64,000 nucleotides of DNA, from NCBI RefSeq assembly GCF_000224145.3, contig NC_020173.2, forward strand, positions 4,413,001 through 4,477,000, given 5' to 3'. Shown here piece after piece: positions 60,792 to 64,000 of this stretch. A program made the translations under genes and the position numbers. The DNA is from Ciona intestinalis. Lineage: Eukaryota; Chordata; Ascidiacea; Phlebobranchia; Cionidae. The stretch's first letter is position 1; the number at the start of each line of letters is the position of its first letter. A model generated the notes under the pieces. That model made no database searches. It had not been told where the DNA came from and saw nothing but the letters and a program-made list of their open reading frames with translations.

Positions 60792-63765
60792 TTAGCTTTG
60801 TCTTGGCGAACTTCCAGGGACCTCGTTTTCGATCGCTCGGAACTGGGCCGAGCCAACCCATTCTTGGCCCAGAATTTCAATTAGCGGAGAAGTTGCACCT
60901 TTCTGCAGGTAGTTCAACATTGAGAGGAAAGATTGTCCCAACGCAGAAGTGACGGTGTCGCGAAATTTCAACGTTACAGCTTCACCACAGCTTAGTATGC
61001 TTTGAAACATTTGCAGGAAAGACCTGGGAAATATTAAGCGTAGTTATATAAAAATGTATTACAATTTAAAACAATAAGATTTATATCATTGTTATGAAAA
61101 TCTCGTTCTTACCGTGATGTTAAAATATCTTTGGGCAAAAGAATCTGTTTAAAATGTTTATAGTTTGACATAGCAGCCCGACAAACATTGTTGGAGCGAT
61201 AGCAATCAGCCTGGACACGAGAAACGAAGTTTTCGATCTGGGAACACTGGCGACCAGCGCGCTGGAAATCCGACTTGATCTGTGTGGCCATGCATCGCAG
61301 TGACTGTTTCGTAAACGTTCGCCCCTAAAAAACAAGAACTAATTTAAGATTCAACTTTATTTAATGTCAAAGAGATTTTAGGAAAAAAAATTTTTATCGC
61401 TTTATGGTTTGGTTAAAAATGCGACAAATTTGTATAAATATTTGAATTTGAAATATATTTTGATCAAGCGTGTTCTTACTAAAACTAAAAATATAAATTT
61501 AAATCTAGAAAAATTTACTTAGCTGTGATATATACAGCTTGCAAATTAAAGTTTCACGTGCGAAAAATATATTTTCCGCAATAACTTTGGCATTGATTCG
61601 GTTCAATGCACGACCGTGGCGATACGATTTTTTGCAAAATCAAGCGTATATTATGTGACAGCTCACTTTGGTTCTACCGATTTGAGGGCACGGGGCACGC
61701 GCACAAACGCCAATAGCATGCTACTGGATACCAAAACGATGGTCACGCCAAATACTCGTTTAAATTACGTGCGGAAGGTGTTCTATGTTCCAGGGTCGAA
61801 TAGCTACTCCACCCTGTGAGTCGACGCCCCACATCTGATGACAGGTCTCTGTTTACATTCTTTTGAAGCTTAGCGTTGTGTTACGTTGGCGTATCGTTGC
61901 CGCCGGGTGATCTGCTTTGTCGGAAGTTATCATATTAATCTGGTTAGTGTACTGAACGTGCTAACCAAGGAAAACTACGAAGGACCTGACAGGGATATAG
62001 GACAGGTGCAACCACGGTGGCTTGTAGCCGCTTAATACTCCGCATGTTTGCTGCTGTTTTCGACTTCGCTGTGTTAAAATTACAAGCACTCGGTTTGGAA
62101 TAACAAATTTACTTATTTCATATACGCTATAATGAAACTTAACGTTTAAGCTTAAACGTTCGTAAACACACCGCACTTTATTTATAGAGTATGATGTCAC
62201 AGGTAACCGGGCGTTTGTTTGTTTCGAAAACAAACGAACGATGGAAGAATTTGTCGTCCGCCGACCGCGAAAGTAATATCACTCTGCAAATGTCCGGAGT
62301 AAGTTTAAACCGCATCCGTAATAACCAAGATGTTGAGAAGGAAATCACATTACCACTGTGTGCGTGTGTTCTTGGGTTCAAATCAGCACCTGTGCTATGA
62401 GAATCCTAATCGCGGTGGCTCTCATCCAGACTTATTTTTAATTAGCGTAACAAACTGTCCGAGCCAGCACCGCAGCATTGCGCTGAACCGGACGCGAAAG
62501 TCGGCCTGAATTAAAGCGGCGGACGCGCCGTTGTGATGGCAACAGACTTATCGCATCCGCGGGCACAGAGGGCGTCTGTGTCTCATCAAATCTGATAGAA
62601 CAAGTAGTAAATAAACAAAGAAAGATATTGCGCCCATGCAACGGAACTGAGCGCTCCATGTCCCTGCTGCAGGCACAGTATCCCACGGTTAACGCGATTT
62701 TGAACGTTTTGACAACCATTGGCGCACTAAAAGCCTACAAAGTTGTGCCAACGCCATCAATAGGAGTAAATATAATCAGACGTCGCTTTGCGCTGGCACA
62801 ATTTTTAAATCGTACTTTTATCGTTTCGTAAGATAGCGCTGGTCGTTTAATTTGTAAATTAACTCATACTACTTCCGAGACTAACTTACCAATTGATTAA
62901 AGTTCGATGTTTTCCGTTGAAATTTCGAACACAGAAGTGCGAGTCCCCCTAACTTGCAACGGTCAGTTCTCTTCAAGCATTCAAAAGTTCCACAACCAAG
63001 TACATTGCTTGCTTTGACGCATCGAACGATACCGGCTGGAAAGATCCAAAAACAAAAGCAATTAATTAATGTTATTTACGATGCTTATTAACGAATTAGA
63101 CTACCCACAATCTATATTTAAATTTTCCCGGCCCAGCAGTCGACAATTTTTCCAGACTGCCAGGGGTAAAATAATTCAATTTGTGATAATAGCGTTAGAA
63201 GAAATCAATGTAAATAAGCTCACGACAAGAACCGACACGGAAATGCCATTTAGAGTACAGTAGCGCACCCAAGGCGTGTATGGGTTTACGAAACACTTCA
63301 AATGGAAGTTTTCTTGTTTGCCGACCGCATAACATGTGAGAATTCAGGAAAACGCCCTGGAAACTACACCTAGGATGCTACGGCTTTGTGTCTTAATCAC
63401 TTATTTGGATGTGTATATGCCATTTCAAAGACTTGTAGCAAAAAGGCGCGTCGGTCACGACAGTAGCTTCTATTTATGACACATCATCGATCAAACGCCA
63501 GCGCATCGTCTACAGTTAAACTAAAACCGGCGGGGTGTAAAAAAATTGTTTTAAGCAAGAAAATCACTCAGTTTGCAGATATTATAAGAAAACACACGCA
63601 TTTTTTTATTTTTAAATTAACAAAAACGGAAGATGACTTACCGGATTGTCGCTTAGTGAGCTTTGGTGCAACAGCATGCGTGATCTCCAGATGAATTAGC
63701 AGAATCGAAAGTACGACTGGTAGAAGCATAGAACGAGAAACCGTACAATGTCTTGTAGCGTACAT
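60792..63765 (-). CDS. STC: Stanniocalcin
   Basis: Four exons join in phase to 237 codons (human STC1 247): 63765-63642, 63035-62890, 61324-61113, 61023-60792. A signal peptide (about residues 1-31, core MLLPVVLSILLIHL, ending THA) is followed by a dibasic TKR that may end a short propeptide. The stanniocalcin core follows: IVRCVKASNVLGCGTFEC, GRTFTKQSLRCMATQIKS (vertebrate GKAFVKESLKCIANG), QADCYRSNNVC, and FQSILSCGEAVTLKFRDT (vertebrate SLLECDEDTV). Ten of the eleven family cysteines are present; the eleventh, which bridges the dimer in vertebrates, is absent. The Asn-glycosylation triplet next to the fourth cysteine (NST) is also replaced, by RTD. In vertebrates this secreted hormone acts on calcium and phosphate balance and inhibits pappalysins. 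The exon order and introns agree with the four-exon vertebrate genes. Confidence 0.94.
61325..62889 (-). other. Stanniocalcin intron 2
   Basis: 1.57 kb with no MITE. Open frames on both strands near 62190-62720 are GC-richer but have no family match, and they do not fit the phase of the gene. Confidence 0.55.
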
Positions 63766-64000
63766 TTTGTTTTTACTTGTCTTGTTGGGTACTTGTCTCT
63801 ATCAGCTGTGTCTAAGCGAATGTGCGGCTTCGGTAATTGCGACTCGAATTTAAGCTACACTTTTCCCACGGTCGCTTAACGTTTGCCCGCTTGTCGAGAC
63901 GAAAAAGGGCCCAGATTCACGCCAGAAAAAGTGCGCAGATTTAGTGTACGGGAGAATCCCTTCGTTCATCTGTTTGATGCTTATACATCGTGGGCGGGTT
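63766..64000. other. 5' flank of stanniocalcin
   Basis: Promoter side of the minus-strand stanniocalcin gene, cut by the window edge. No TATA box was clear. Confidence 0.4.

Noticed and set aside
1..64000. CRISPR array, bacterial operon or phage features
   Set aside because: Spliced eukaryotic genes throughout; the tandem repeats lack uniform repeat-spacer structure.

Overview
The window looks like tunicate nuclear DNA, most likely Ciona. It is AT-rich, its genes are compact with many short introns, and it carries dozens of copies of a short inverted-repeat element of the MITE type. The proteins it encodes are single chordate orthologues of genes that vertebrates often hold as paralogue sets: one PPAR, one NET1/ARHGEF3-type RhoGEF and one stanniocalcin. 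A 16-base stretch at 5603-5618 differs at one base from the Ciona spliced leader as I remember it. The species call is inference; no database search was possible.

Layout from left to right. (1) A single-exon gene on the plus strand encodes a KIAA0513 homologue (1383-2546), followed by about 4.6 kb with no gene that I can support but several MITEs and the spliced-leader-like stretch. (2) Thyroid-peroxidase-type haem peroxidase on the minus strand (16145 to 7165, 18 coding exons, 893 codons), with MITEs packed in its introns. (3) PPAR-type nuclear receptor on the plus strand (20473-28337, 11 exons, 644 codons). (4) A NET1/ARHGEF3 Rho guanine-exchange-factor gene on the plus strand (29817-52470). 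It has two alternative 5' starts spliced to one shared DH-PH core: three small exons with a KKRKV-type nuclear signal, or one 717-codon first exon. (5) Shootin-1 homologue on the minus strand (59656 to 53534, 11 exons, 588 codons), convergent with the RhoGEF. (6) Stanniocalcin on the minus strand (63765 to 60792, 4 exons, 237 codons).

All exon models were built by hand from the sequence: GT-AG borders, codon phase carried across every junction, and alignment by eye to remembered vertebrate family members. Every model closes with no frame error, which is the main reason for the high confidence. The genes do not form one pathway. Peroxidase, PPAR and stanniocalcin are endocrine or metabolic; the RhoGEF and shootin both act on the actin cytoskeleton.

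The most unusual theme is the link between the MITEs and splicing. One MITE end supplies the 5' splice site of a shootin exon, several others sit within about 15 bases of splice donors, and one terminal-repeat type carries donor-like and acceptor-like motifs at its two ends. In contrast, I saw no MITE copy between about 27.4 and 45.3 kb, over most of the RhoGEF gene's long first intron.
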